From contig CM072335.1 in NCBI GenBank assembly GCA_036874045.1, positions 12,048,001 to 12,112,000 on the forward strand: 64,000 nt of DNA, written 5' to 3'. This document shows positions 9,739 through 19,248 of this stretch, one piece after another. The stretch comes from Cymodocea nodosa. Lineage: Eukaryota > Streptophyta > Magnoliopsida > Alismatales > Cymodoceaceae. A model generated the notes under the pieces. The model was given only the letters and a program-made list of their open reading frames with translations. It was not told the origin of the DNA and made no database searches. A program made the translations under genes and the position numbers. Each line of letters opens with the position of its first letter. The stretch's first letter is position 1.

Positions 9739-10393
9739 ATAAAGAAATATGGAGTCAACCACAAAATTGCAACATCATATCATCCGCAAACAAACAAATT
9801 AAGTTAATCTTAAAAAAAGTAGTAAATCCTACTAGAACAAATTGGGCTAATAGATTGATAGATGCACTTTGGGCTTATAGAATTGCTTATAAGACAAGCT
9901 TAGGTATGTCACCTTTTAGGCTAGTATATGGAAAAAGTTGTCATTTACCAGCTAAAATAGAACATAAAGCGTATTGGGCATTAAAAGCTCTGAACACTAA
10001 TTTAAATCAAGCTTCTAAAAATAGGAAAATGCAATTAATTGAACTAGAAGAATTTGGAAATGAAGCTTATTCGAAGACTGTAAAAGAAAAAGAGAAAATG
10101 AAATTCTCGCATGATAGGAAAATTATTCCAAAAAGCTTTGAAATAGGACAAGAAGTATATCTTTATATAGCTAAACTCTATAACTATCCAGGAAAATTAA
10201 GATCTAAATGGGCAGGACCTTATATAGTTCGAAATATTTATCCTTATGGAGAGCTATTGAGATTGAAAATCCTAAAAATCAGAATATATTTAAAGTAAAT
10301 GGACAAAGACTTAGACCTATTCTGAAAATACCAAAAAGTTCTTTTGGAATTATAAAAGAAGTCAGAGTAGAGGAGTACTCGAACTTTACTTAG
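9736..10393 (+). pseudogene. Athila integrase, C-terminal half
   Basis: After the second TTA (9736-9738) the integrase resumes in the frame it left (KKYGVNH, YHPQT), with a stop at 9805-9807. A short block is then missing and the frame shifts to the 9855-10298 stretch: DALWAYRIAYKTSLGMSPFRLVYGKSCHLP, then the basic C-terminal domain with FEIGQEVYLY and GKLRSKWAGPYIV. A further frameshift near 10265 leads to IFKVNGQRLRPIL and a TAG stop at 10391-10393. The same terminal motif recurs at about 42475, marking the pol end of a second element. Confidence 0.82.
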
Positions 10394-10439
10394 TAAGAAA
10401 TCAGTTTTTATGTTTATATAAAAAAAAAATTTAAAAAAT

Positions 10440-10625
10440 TATAAAATATAAAAATCGTTGCGGTTTAACCGACCGGATCTATCGGAATAACCGGAACATA
10501 AAAATATGTATATTAATTTTTAGTAAAAAATGTTGGTTTTACCGAAACATAGTATCGGTTCAACCAAGAAAAAAATTAGGTCTGACAGAAACATAGTATC
10601 GGTTAAACCGGTAAAAAAAAATAGA
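10440..10625. repeat. ATCGGTTNAACCGAT-like palindromes after pol
   Basis: Four or five loose copies of GGTTTAACCG / TCGGTTNAACC occur, twice preceded by ACATAGTATCGGTT. Their design (TCGGT half-sites in short palindromes with A-rich spacers) resembles the 5240-5860 cluster, although that one is inside the Harbinger insertion. Non-coding. Confidence 0.5.
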
Positions 10626-10674
10626 AAAACTATTATCTTAAGTATTTTTTTTATTATATCTGTTTGTACGGGAA

Positions 10675-10800
10675 GTTCGTTGAGTTATGCTTAACTCAAT
10701 GAACTTACTCCGTTGAGTCTTGAGTTAATCAACGAGCTTATTTCATTGAGTTAATTGTAACTCAACGGAGTACTGTAGCTAAGACCGCAGATGAGAGAGC
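10675..10800. repeat. GTTGAGTTA / TAACTCAAC inverted-repeat cluster
   Basis: Alternating GTTGAGTTA and TAACTCAAC half-sites, several followed by GGA or GAA, can pair into hairpins. The same motif recurs at 13140-13360, in the LTRs and in other elements of the window. Confidence 0.65.
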
Positions 10801-11099
10801 AATAGTTGGTTCGGGAAATGACCCGATTACCTGCCTAAACTTAGGACTTATTTAAACTAAAACCTACGGTTTTGGGGGCATTACCTGGCAAACCATTTGG
10901 AATTTAGAACAGTAGAGATCAGAGCGATTCCGTGGTGTTGTGTAACTCCACGATAAGGAAGATGACACCTGAGTTTTGGAAAGATGTAGTGGACACAGCA
11001 TAGTTTCTGAAAGAGTCCGAAGATTGGCACACGTGGTAGAAGATTCGGAACACAATAAGAGAAAAAGAGCTACAAAAGGTAAAATCAAAACTCTTCAAC

Positions 11100-11963
11100 T
11101 TGAGGAAATTTTTGATTGATTTGGGCATACAAATACCCCAGATAGTAGAAACAAAAATAAAAGTAGTAATAGAAATTGCTTTAAGCAAAGAAAGAAAAAT
11201 CAGGTCGAACGATGAAGTAGCCCAAGAGCTAATCCAGCGCAAAGCCAGATTATGGTTCAAGAAGCGCATTGCTGGTCGTGCAAGGGGTGTAATAAGGTGG
11301 TAGGAACAAGCAGAGGAACAACAGGAGGAGCTGACAGTTGAAAGACCTGTTCCTGAGGAATAGCAGCCAGGACCTTCAGTTCCACCATTTAAGTCGTTGG
11401 CACGAGCAGCAATGATGGGGCCTTCGACTCAAGAAGAATTAAAAGAATTTCAAGTTGGAAGAAACCAAGGAGAACTAGAAGATTTAGCAGTAGCCAAAGC
11501 ACATCTGGTGTTTGATGCACTACGCCATAGGAGGGTTGCAGAAAAATTACAAGCCCAATATAAAATTAAAGTGGAATAACATGAAGAAGCTACTACTAGA
11601 ACTACTGTCAAATTTGCTGCAAGAAAAGAAGTTGAAGCTGGTCCTTCGAGACCAACAATTATTGAAAAAATTAAACAGGAAGAGCCAGTATCTGTGGCTC
11701 AAAGGCGTGCAGAGCCTTTATTTTTAGATTTAATCTTAGATGAAGAAGAGGAAGACCAAGCACAATTAATCACACGAAGGAAAGGAAAAGAGATAGTGCT
11801 TGAGTGTCAAAAGGAGATTAAATCTGAAGTACCAATGTCAACAGGGACTATGGAGCCGATTTTTATAAACCTGCTATCCAATTCTGAGGAGGAGCAGGAG
11901 CATGAGCAGCAAGAGCAAAGAGAAGAAGAAAAACAGGCTGAAATATTATATACAGTAGACTAG
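11100..11963 (+). pseudogene. Acidic/coiled-coil ORF between pol and env-like region
   Basis: Three open stretches (11100-11303, 11397-11579, 11694-11963) read through point stops. The product would be charged: basic N-terminal part (KARLWFKKRIAGRARG), then long Glu/Gln runs (LDEEEEDQAQL, SNSEEEQEHEQQEQREEEK). A recognisable relative lies at 43240-44170 in the second Athila element, including the pattern FIxLxSxEEE. So it is a genuine family component rather than chance sequence. I do not recognise a domain and assign no function. Confidence 0.55.
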
Positions 11964-11989
11964 TAAATTGGGATGGAATGTAAGAAATC

Positions 11990-12705
11990 AAAGAATTATT
12001 TGAATTCCAAGGTCTACTGAATTTTATTTCTCAAGAAAGAGGGCATGCAGTATATGAGAATCTAGTGCCCTGCTTTTATGCTAATTTAAGAGAAGAAGAA
12101 GGAAAATTAATTTCCAACGTGGAGGAAGCAGATGTACAGATAACACTAGAGCTTCTCCACAACATTTTTGGATTAAAGAATGAAGGGCAAGAAATTTTGG
12201 AAAGTACAACTGCCATTGAATGGACAGAATAGGAAATCAAGGACAGTTTGGCTATCAATCCTGGTGTGCTTATATTAAACAGACTGAAACATTTAAATGG
12301 TAAAGCACACATGGTAGCCAACATTTTGATTAAGAATGTCTATCAACGACAAGGCCATGACATAAATTGAGTCATTTTGTCAAATGGGTCACGTTTGTAG
12401 TTGTAAATAGAATTCAAATAAATTGGTCTGTAGTTTTTATCTCCAAGCTGAGAACAGTAAAGAAGAAATTTTTTTATGTAGATTTGATTCCACTGCTGAT
12501 GGTGGATTGTATCAATTTCACTAAATGGGCATCAAAAAGGATCAAATCAAGAACCATTTCAGTGAAAGAGTATAGAAATTTTGTTGCTACAGAGATAGCT
12601 GTACCTTCTGGACACATTACAGGAGCTGTAGAAGGAATTAATCAATTAGCGCTTCAATTAGAAAAACTCCAGAAGGAAGTAGATGAACTTAGGAATAGAG
12701 GCTAA
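11990..12705 (+). pseudogene. Env-like / putative plant transposon protein ORF remnant
   Basis: Reading through stops gives FYANLREEEG, ELLHNIFGLKNEG, WTExEIKDSLAINPG and MVANILIKNVYQRQGHD, then VVNRIQINW, then a C-terminal coiled coil (ALQLEKLQKEVDELRNRG) and stop at 12703-12705. This pattern belongs to the plant-specific domain found downstream of pol in Athila elements, often called env-like although no fusion peptide or membrane segment is visible. The open C-terminal stretch is 12367-12705. A homologous copy lies at 44390-45080. Non-functional here because of stops at about 12229 and 12367. Confidence 0.65.
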
Positions 12706-14576
12706 ATTGTATTGTTCGTCTACTTGTATATAATTGTATGAAAAATATCTGATTTGATTGTATTGTAATTGATTCATATAAATGAATATATGTTTTTCAA
12801 ATATACTTTTCATGTGTGTTTTGAATGTGGAATGAATGGAATATATTGAATGTTATATAATTTGTCGAACATTATGAATGAATGTTTAACAGATTTACAA
12901 TTTGCTGAATGACAGGATAGATGCTTGAAAATTTCTGCATGTTGCAAGGTAAAATGTAAATTCTACATAACATAAAATGACCTGCAAGTTAAATATTTAT
13001 ATATAATGTTCAGATTTAAACGAATTTTGATTAGAATGATGCATTAATGACATAGATTTAACTTTATTTCAGTTAGCAGAATGAAAAGAAAAAAAACAGA
13101 GAGGTACTTACGAAAAGTAAATTTAGAAGTTGCTAAGTGTTAACTCAACGAAGTAAGTTCGTTGAGTTAAACGTAACTCCACAAGGTCAGTAATATAATA
13201 TAAGGTCACTCCGTTGAGTCATCTGTAACTCAACGAAGTTAGTCCGTGGAGTTAGCAACAATAACCGACATTGTTCCGTTGAGTTATCGAGTTATTTGTA
13301 ACTCAACAATGTTAGTTCGTGGATTAAGCAGAACGGTTATTCTTTTAACCACGAACAAAACTTCGTCGACTTAGCGGTTACCAAAATTTGAAATTAATAG
13401 TGGTACACGTACCTATAAAAATAGGAACCACAATGCACGTTGCAAGACACGTTCTTGTAACGAGATTTATTCACTTTATGGATGTGCATTATATATATAA
13501 AACAGAATGTTATTTACAAGTTACCAGCACTTTTAAAAGTAAAAAGGAAAGTGTTGGGGGAATTGGAAAGAGATATGATTAAAGATACATTTAATTTGAT
13601 TGATTAAACTTGTAGAATGATTTATGTGTAGATCTTATTAAACTACAGAAAAAGTATGAGCTTATTGTTATAGATTCATATTTATAGTAAATGATAGAAG
13701 CATGACTATATGAGATTGGTGATTGCTACATCTGTATTAATGAAATACGTACATATACAATATGTGATTAATGTTTTGTTTTGTTTTTGTATTTTGAAAG
13801 AAAAAAAAAGAAAAAAAAATAGAAGAAAGAAAGAAAAAAAAAAAACTTTAAGAGTTTATTGACTTGTTTCATCACAAGCCTTTTGTACTTGAGCAGATGG
13901 GTATGTAAGGATTGTTGACCTGAAAAAGGACTCTTGAAATCTGGCAACCTAAGATCCTGATCAAATCTAGGATTGTTGACTGAAAGCTCGTTACATGGGT
14001 ACATTAGAAAGCTCCTATATGATTTAAGCTTGTCAAATTAACTTTTAAAGTACAAAAAAAAAATACATATACTGTTTTGAAAAGATACAAGTGTTTTGTG
14101 AAATACAGATATCTTATGAATTGAGTATATTTTCTGTTATCTAGAATTGCTGAAATATGAATCTAGAATTGACTTTTGAAGTTGTTTAATGGAGATGCAA
14201 TTCTTTATTCTACTTGTCTTAATTAGATTGAATTGGATTGTACTTTGATTCTTATGTTGTTGAAATTTCTTCTAGAAATCTTATTAGAAAATTCAGGATG
14301 ACAGATGATGAAAAGAAGAACAAACAATAATATAATTAACAACTATGTGATGATAATATACTTTGTATGTAATTTACATATATTCTAAGTATATTTGCAG
14401 GTTAAAGAGGAGAAAACAATATTACTGAAACATACAGAATATCTATATAATAATACTAGTTCTTATGCTGAACAAAGAAAAAAAAGGGGGAAGAATTAGT
14501 TCTAGCACTTTTAGAAAGACCCATTAATGAGATCTTAGTTTGCTAAAGGACTAGCAAAATTTAGGTATGGGGGAAG
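12706..14576 (+). other. Athila 3' untranslated region with polypurine tract
   Basis: No coding capacity. It contains a GTTGAGTTA/TAACTCAAC hairpin cluster at 13140-13360 and an A-rich run at 13798-13850. The last ~660 bases are shared with 33410-34047. It ends in the purine run GTATGGGGGAAG (to 14576) directly before the LTR TG, which is the plus-strand primer position and identifies the following LTR as a 3' LTR. Confidence 0.75.
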
Positions 14577-14936
14577 TGTTTAGAATGAAAAAGTGCATAT
14601 TATTAATGGTTAAATGATGGTTAATTACATAATATTTAGCTTATCATATGAGAATTAAACCATTATGATATAATTGCACTGTTATAAGCTTTAATTAAAG
14701 AATCTGCTTAATTTTGGGGAATTAATGTTAATTTAGTACATTTTTGAACTATCGGTAAGTTGCAGGCTATGAAATTCTTAAGTGTCTGAATTTTATGATA
14801 TTTCGGACAGTTATGTTTAACATACCGAACATATTTTGGACAATTATGTTTAATATACCGAACATGTATCAAATAGTTATGTTTAAATTATCGAACAATT
14901 ATGTTTTAAAAGAATATTTTATTATTTCATGAAGTA

Positions 14937-15350
14937 CACGTGTCGAAATCATAATGCATGACTTAAGTGAATTTTTGGTGAGCTCTATAACTATCCGAAA
15001 TTGCAGCTGGGCATCAGATAGTTATATGTGTAACTCTCCGAAATCTCCTTTTGTTTATAAAATAGCTGTGGACACGTGTCATGTTCTAGGAAAGTGACTT
15101 AAGTGGATTTTCGGTAAGTTATCTCTAACTATCCGAAATTGCAGCTAAGCATTGGATAGTTAGACCTGTAACTCTCCGAAATGTTTCTTTTATTATCAAA
15201 CTGTTGTTGACACGTGTCAAGATCTGGTAAATTTACTTAAGTTATATATTGGTGAGTTATCTGTAACTATCCGAAATGCATCTGGGCATCGGATAGTTAA
15301 GTTTGTAAGTATCTAAAATGCACCTGAGCATCGGATAGTTAAATTTATGC
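14937..15350 (+). promoter_or_regulatory. Triplicated ~137-bp enhancer-like unit in LTR U3, each with CACGTGTC
   Basis: CACGTGTC occurs at 14937-14944, 15073-15080 and 15211-15218 (spacing 136 and 138). Each is followed by ACTTAAGT, then TAACTATCCGAAAT and an inverse (ATCGGATAGTT or similar). CACGTGTC contains a G-box and an ABA-response-element core, so stress-type transcription control is plausible but inferred. In the copy at 19249-22960 the same positions read CACGGGTC or CACATGTC. Confidence 0.6.
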
Positions 15351-15550
15351 ATGTGTTTTATAGTTAAATCAACGAAGCAAGTCCATTGAGTTATCTGTAA
15401 CTCCACAGACTATTTATTTTCACTGTAGCAGTTGCAGAAACAAGACAGTTGGAAGGAAAAACCAAGATCGCACGTAGAAATCATCGTCATTGATAAAAAT
15501 GAAGGAAATCCAACCGACCATTCAAGCAAAAACAATTACCACTGAAGAAA

Positions 15551-15558
15551 TATAAAAG
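15551..15558 (+). promoter_or_regulatory. LTR TATA box candidate
   Basis: TATAAAAG within AAGAAATATAAAAG is kept in LTR 2 (21719-21726), and close variants occur in the copies at 34048 and 41769. That conservation among otherwise diverged LTRs supports a core promoter. Confidence 0.55.
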
Positions 15559-16736
15559 AAAAGAAGAAAAAGAAGTAAAGTGTGTGTGATCGATGGGTAT
15601 GGCCAGTGTGTACAGAAGAGGAGCATTGAGCTTTCTAAAGACAGTATCGGCAATTCTCTGAAGTACCACACCAACCATCATTACCACCACCATAACCACC
15701 ATAATCACCAACGATCGGAGGTCTGTGTGAATACTTTCCTGATGTCGGGTCGATTCTGAGCCAAACATAGTGCTTGACAACCACTGTGAGGAGTGATCGC
15801 GTTGCGGGAAGGGAAGCCATTTTCACCAAGCGCTGACTCATATTTCAGTAGATCGTAAAGCTTCTAGCCTTGGTTTCGGGTTGCTGCCTGTATGCTGAAG
15901 AGGAGATCATCTTGTAATTCTAGACTCGCGATTCTATAGGGAGAGGAGACAGAATTATAAGTGATTTAATTTTCAGTGGTGTAATCACGTCGCATGTAGT
16001 GACGGAAGTATTTAATGTCGATTGAGATTACTTTACATTTCACCTTTCGCCCATTTCCATATTCATATTAAGACAAAAATACCAAAAACAATTTATCTGT
16101 GTTGTTATTTTGTATTTGAGTGTTGTATTGCTTGTATTGTATCGTGATTAATGTTATCTTTGTTAGTGTTGTGATTGTTTTATGTTTATTTTAGTTTTAC
16201 AGTTTACTGAAATTGGTTCGTTCAAAAGACTTAAAGATTTTAATGGTTACTGTTTGAATTATCTGAATGTTAGTATTGCTTAATGATAAATCTAGTGTTT
16301 ACTAACATTAAAGAGCTTAATTGATGTTATTTATAATCTGTGGAACCGCCCAATGGTTGGCCGAATTCCTCTGTAAATAGCAGTATTAAAAAGAAAAGGC
16401 AGGCTCGTGAAGTTAATATAAGTCCATGAGGTTAGTCCGTTGAGTTAACCATAACTCAACGAACTTTGTCCATTGAGTTACAGTTAACTCAACGGAGGGC
16501 TTATTGAAGATATTAATTTGATTGTTAACAAACGAAACAGTTCTTAATTCTTAAACAATTCTCTATGGGATCGACCTTTACTTGCACATTAATACAATAG
16601 ACACTCTGCACTTGCAATTAAAATATAAATTGGAATTAAAATCTAATTTGTGTGAAAGGTTGTTTGTTTACTTCTAAAAAAAAGGAATAGGCATAATGAT
16701 AAATTAACTAAGTAAAAACAGAATTTAACAAATCCA

Positions 16737-16800
16737 AGTTTTTCTAGTGCGTTGTTGGAGATCCAAACAAGTTTTTTTTTGTCGTATTCGGTAACCAAAC
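16737..16800 (+). other. Duplicated PBS-like junction sequence
   Basis: AAGTTTTTCTAGTGCGTTG then GGAGATCC, followed by a second decayed copy (AAGTTTTTTTTTGTCGTATT, GGTAACC). The position and form match the primer-binding-site segment of Athila elements. A similar doubled segment follows LTR 2 at 22961-23025. Confidence 0.45.
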
Positions 16801-17270
16801 AAGCACTTATTCCACCTAATCATGAGGATGATTGGACAGAGGAGGATGGGAGAATCATCCCAATGGATGCTCGAGGGTTGAACATTATTTACTGTGCATT
16901 ATCTATTGAACAATACAACAAAGTTTCAACTTGTAAATCTACTCACAAGGCTTGGAACACTCTTCAAATAACCTTTGAAGGAACCAGCCAAGTGAAAGAC
17001 ACAAAAATCAGCCTTTTACTTAGAAAGCTTGAATTATTTAAAATGCTTAATGATGAAACAATTACTAATATGTTTTCTAGATTCGCTAAGATTATTAATG
17101 GCTTAAGAGGTTTGGGAAAAGAATTTTCTATCCATGAATAGGTGTAGAAAATCCTTAGAAGCTTAACTGTGAAATGGAAGCAAAAGTCCACATCAATAGA
17201 AGATTCCAAAGACCTCAACAAATACTCAGTAGAGGATCTAATGGGCAATTTGCTGGCCCATGAAGTTTAA
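16800..17270 (+). pseudogene. Ty1/copia gag fragment (UBN2-type), plus strand
   Basis: The frame encodes DDWTEEDGRIIPMDARGLN, YCALSIEQYNKVS, KAWNTLQITFEGTSQVKDTK and KLELFKMLNDETITNMFSRF. After a TAG at about 17140 it continues as ILRSLTVKWKQK and VEDLMGNLLAHEV. This is the core of copia gag. It is a different copy from the one on the minus strand at 18815-19248, and the two lie tail to tail. The N-terminus and all of pol are absent. Confidence 0.75.
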
Positions 17271-17286
17271 ATGAAAGAATGGAAAG

Positions 17287-19248
17287 ATGAGGATGGTGCT
17301 CTAGGAAAAGAATATCTATAATCAATGCCATGATTTTTATAGTAGTTATCCATTTGATATTTTTCAAATTCAGTTTCATGATCACTCTTAAGTTTTTGAA
17401 CAGAGACACTTTGTACATTTTGAATAAGATTGCAAAACATTTTAAATTTTTCAAAAACTTCTATTTTAGATGCTAGAAAATATACCCAAGCATATCTAAA
17501 GAAGTCATCTACTAAAACAAATAGATACCGTTTACCACCAAGACTCATAATTCTTGTTAGTCTAAATAGGTCCAGATGTATAAGTTCTAAGACTCTCTTG
17601 CTTGATATATCATTTTTGGATTTAAAAGAGTTTTTATGAAGTTTACCTAACTCACATGCGTTACACATGAAATCCTTTGAGTATTTAATCTTTGATAAAT
17701 CTTTCACTAATTTTTTTCTAGATAATTTATGCAACAGTTTTATATTCATATGCTCGATTCTTCTATGCCAAAGATATGCATCATTAGTTTCAACTAGCAA
17801 ACGTGAATTTAAATCAACTACACTAGAAGGTAAAGATAAAATACATACAGAACATTTTCTTTTAGCAATAAACTTAAGTTCATCTATAATTTTATCAATA
17901 ATTTTGCATACATTATCTTCAAACAATACATAGTATTCATTATCAATTAGTTTTATAACACTTAGTAAATTAAATCTTAGGTTTTCTATATACAGTACAT
18001 TCGAAATAACACAAGTAGGAGTTATTTGAACATTTCTCATACCTATGATTTTATCCTTGCTTTTGTTTCCAAATATTACACTTCCTTTCTTGGTATTTGT
18101 AAAATTTTTCAATAAGTTTTTCTGTCTGGTCATGTGACTTGATGCTCCACTATTCAAAATCCATTTTAATGTTATTTTCTCCTACAAAACAAATTAAGAA
18201 CTTTTTCTTGGTACCCAATGACTTTGAGGACCAAGTTCATTAAAAGCATATTTCTTCTTTTTGTTTAAAAATAGTCTAACATTATCATTTATATTCTTAT
18301 TAGTTGTTAGTAATACAAATTTATCATTAGCTTCATACTCACTTATAGAATTATTACTCTTATTAATATTCTTTTTATTTTCAGATGTAGTATAACCAAG
18401 ACCAAACTGATTTTTAACAAATGTCAATTTATTTTGATCATGCTCAAACATTTTAGTAAGATCGTACCAAGATTTTGTACTTTGTTTCTTGCAGTTGTAA
18501 CATACATACTTTATGGATGAAGAATTCTTTTCATTCAAAAACTTTTGACGTTGAGAGTTTGTCAATTTTGTTCCTTTATTGTTTCCTAGCTTTCTATGCT
18601 TTTTTGAATTTCCTAGTCAGCAAAATCAAATCCTCGTCAAAATCAGTTGATATTTCAAAATCTGAATTAATTTCGAAGGCTATTTCTTTCTTCATTTTTA
18701 ATTTGTTGTGACTTAGTAAATCATTTAATTGAACTTTATAAGTAATTAAATTTCCTATAAGTTTATTTATAGTATAAACATTAAGTCTCGTGATTTCTCC
18801 ATTGATGTCACTTTCTAAGACCATTTAGAATTTAGGGATCTGAGAATTTTTCTCATCAAATCTTTTTGTTCAAAATTCTTTCCTAAGTGTTTTAAAAAAT
18901 TTATGATATCTAGGAATCTAGAAAACATCTCAGAAATACTTTTGTTTTCATGCATCTTAAAGAGTTCATACTTATGAATTAACATATTAATCTTAGTCTC
19001 TTTAACATGAGAGGTACCTTCATATGAAACTTCTAATGTATGCCACACCTCATAAGTAGATTTATATGCCGACACTTTACTGAACTGTTCATAACTCAAT
19101 ATATAAAATAAGATATTTAAGTCTTTTGCATTTAGAGTTTCATTTTCTTTTTCAATAACTGTCCAAGTATTATAAGGAGTAGTTAACAGATTATATGGTT
19201 TAGAAATCATGAACGACAACTTATGATCATACTTTGAAGAAAGACTAT
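17287..19248 (-). pseudogene. Ty1/copia (Sirevirus-like) gag-protease-integrase remnant, minus strand
   Basis: Read from high to low coordinate: gag core (19248-18815: VSYEGTSHVKETKINMLIHKYELFKM, ILRSLNSKW), gag middle (18824-18594), a zinc-knuckle-like CYNCKK segment (18565-18194), protease start MNSGASSHM (18157; the active-site Asp reads Asn), the GAG-pre-integrase HRRxEHMN and CNACELGKLHK zinc-binding part, and an integrase core (VLVDDFFRYAWVYFLA). It ends near 17287 where the plus-strand gag fragment begins. RT and RNase H are missing. The upstream end is cut at 19248 by an Athila LTR. The copia PBS and LTR at 25153-25170 and above, same orientation, are probably its displaced 5' end. 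Confidence 0.78.

Larger units (their letters stand above)
299..16736 (+). mobile_element. Degenerate Athila-type Ty3/gypsy retrotransposon (5' truncated) with 3' LTR
   Basis: The order of coding remnants on + is gag end, aspartic protease, reverse transcriptase/RNase H, integrase, an acidic ORF, an env-like ORF, a long 3' untranslated region, a polypurine tract (14566-14576) and the 3' LTR. Gag-pol-env-like order, the LMDDF-type RT active site and the DLG-type protease motif are typical of the Athila lineage. Every gene carries stops or frameshifts, so it cannot code for its own movement. No 5' LTR or primer-binding site is present at the left; the element begins abruptly beside an inverted LTR. 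A PIF/Harbinger transposon (4052-9735) is nested in the integrase. Confidence 0.88.
14577..16736 (+). repeat. Athila LTR 1 (3' LTR), ~2.16 kb
   Basis: It begins TGTTTAGAATG immediately after the polypurine tract. The 3' end is placed at about 16736, where all copies reach an AAATC(C)AAGTTT junction; the exact base is uncertain. It shares full-length similarity with 19249-22960 (minus its solo-LTR insert), and partial similarity with 34048-36104, 23157-24965 and 41769-42465. Putative U3 holds a triplicated unit (14937-15350). TATAAAAG at 15551-15558 is conserved in the other copies and is the likely core promoter. The short open frames inside are not genes. Confidence 0.85.

Noticed and set aside
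13140-13360. CRISPR-like array because of repeated short palindromic motifs
   Set aside because: Spacing is irregular, repeats are imperfect half-sites, the DNA is a plant retrotransposon and no cas-like genes exist.
15487-15841. Two minus-strand frames in LTR 1 (97 and 68 aa), with partners in other LTR copies
   Set aside because: They lie in the LTR downstream of its TATA, antisense to transcription, with no recognisable domain. Similarity between copies is explained by LTR homology.
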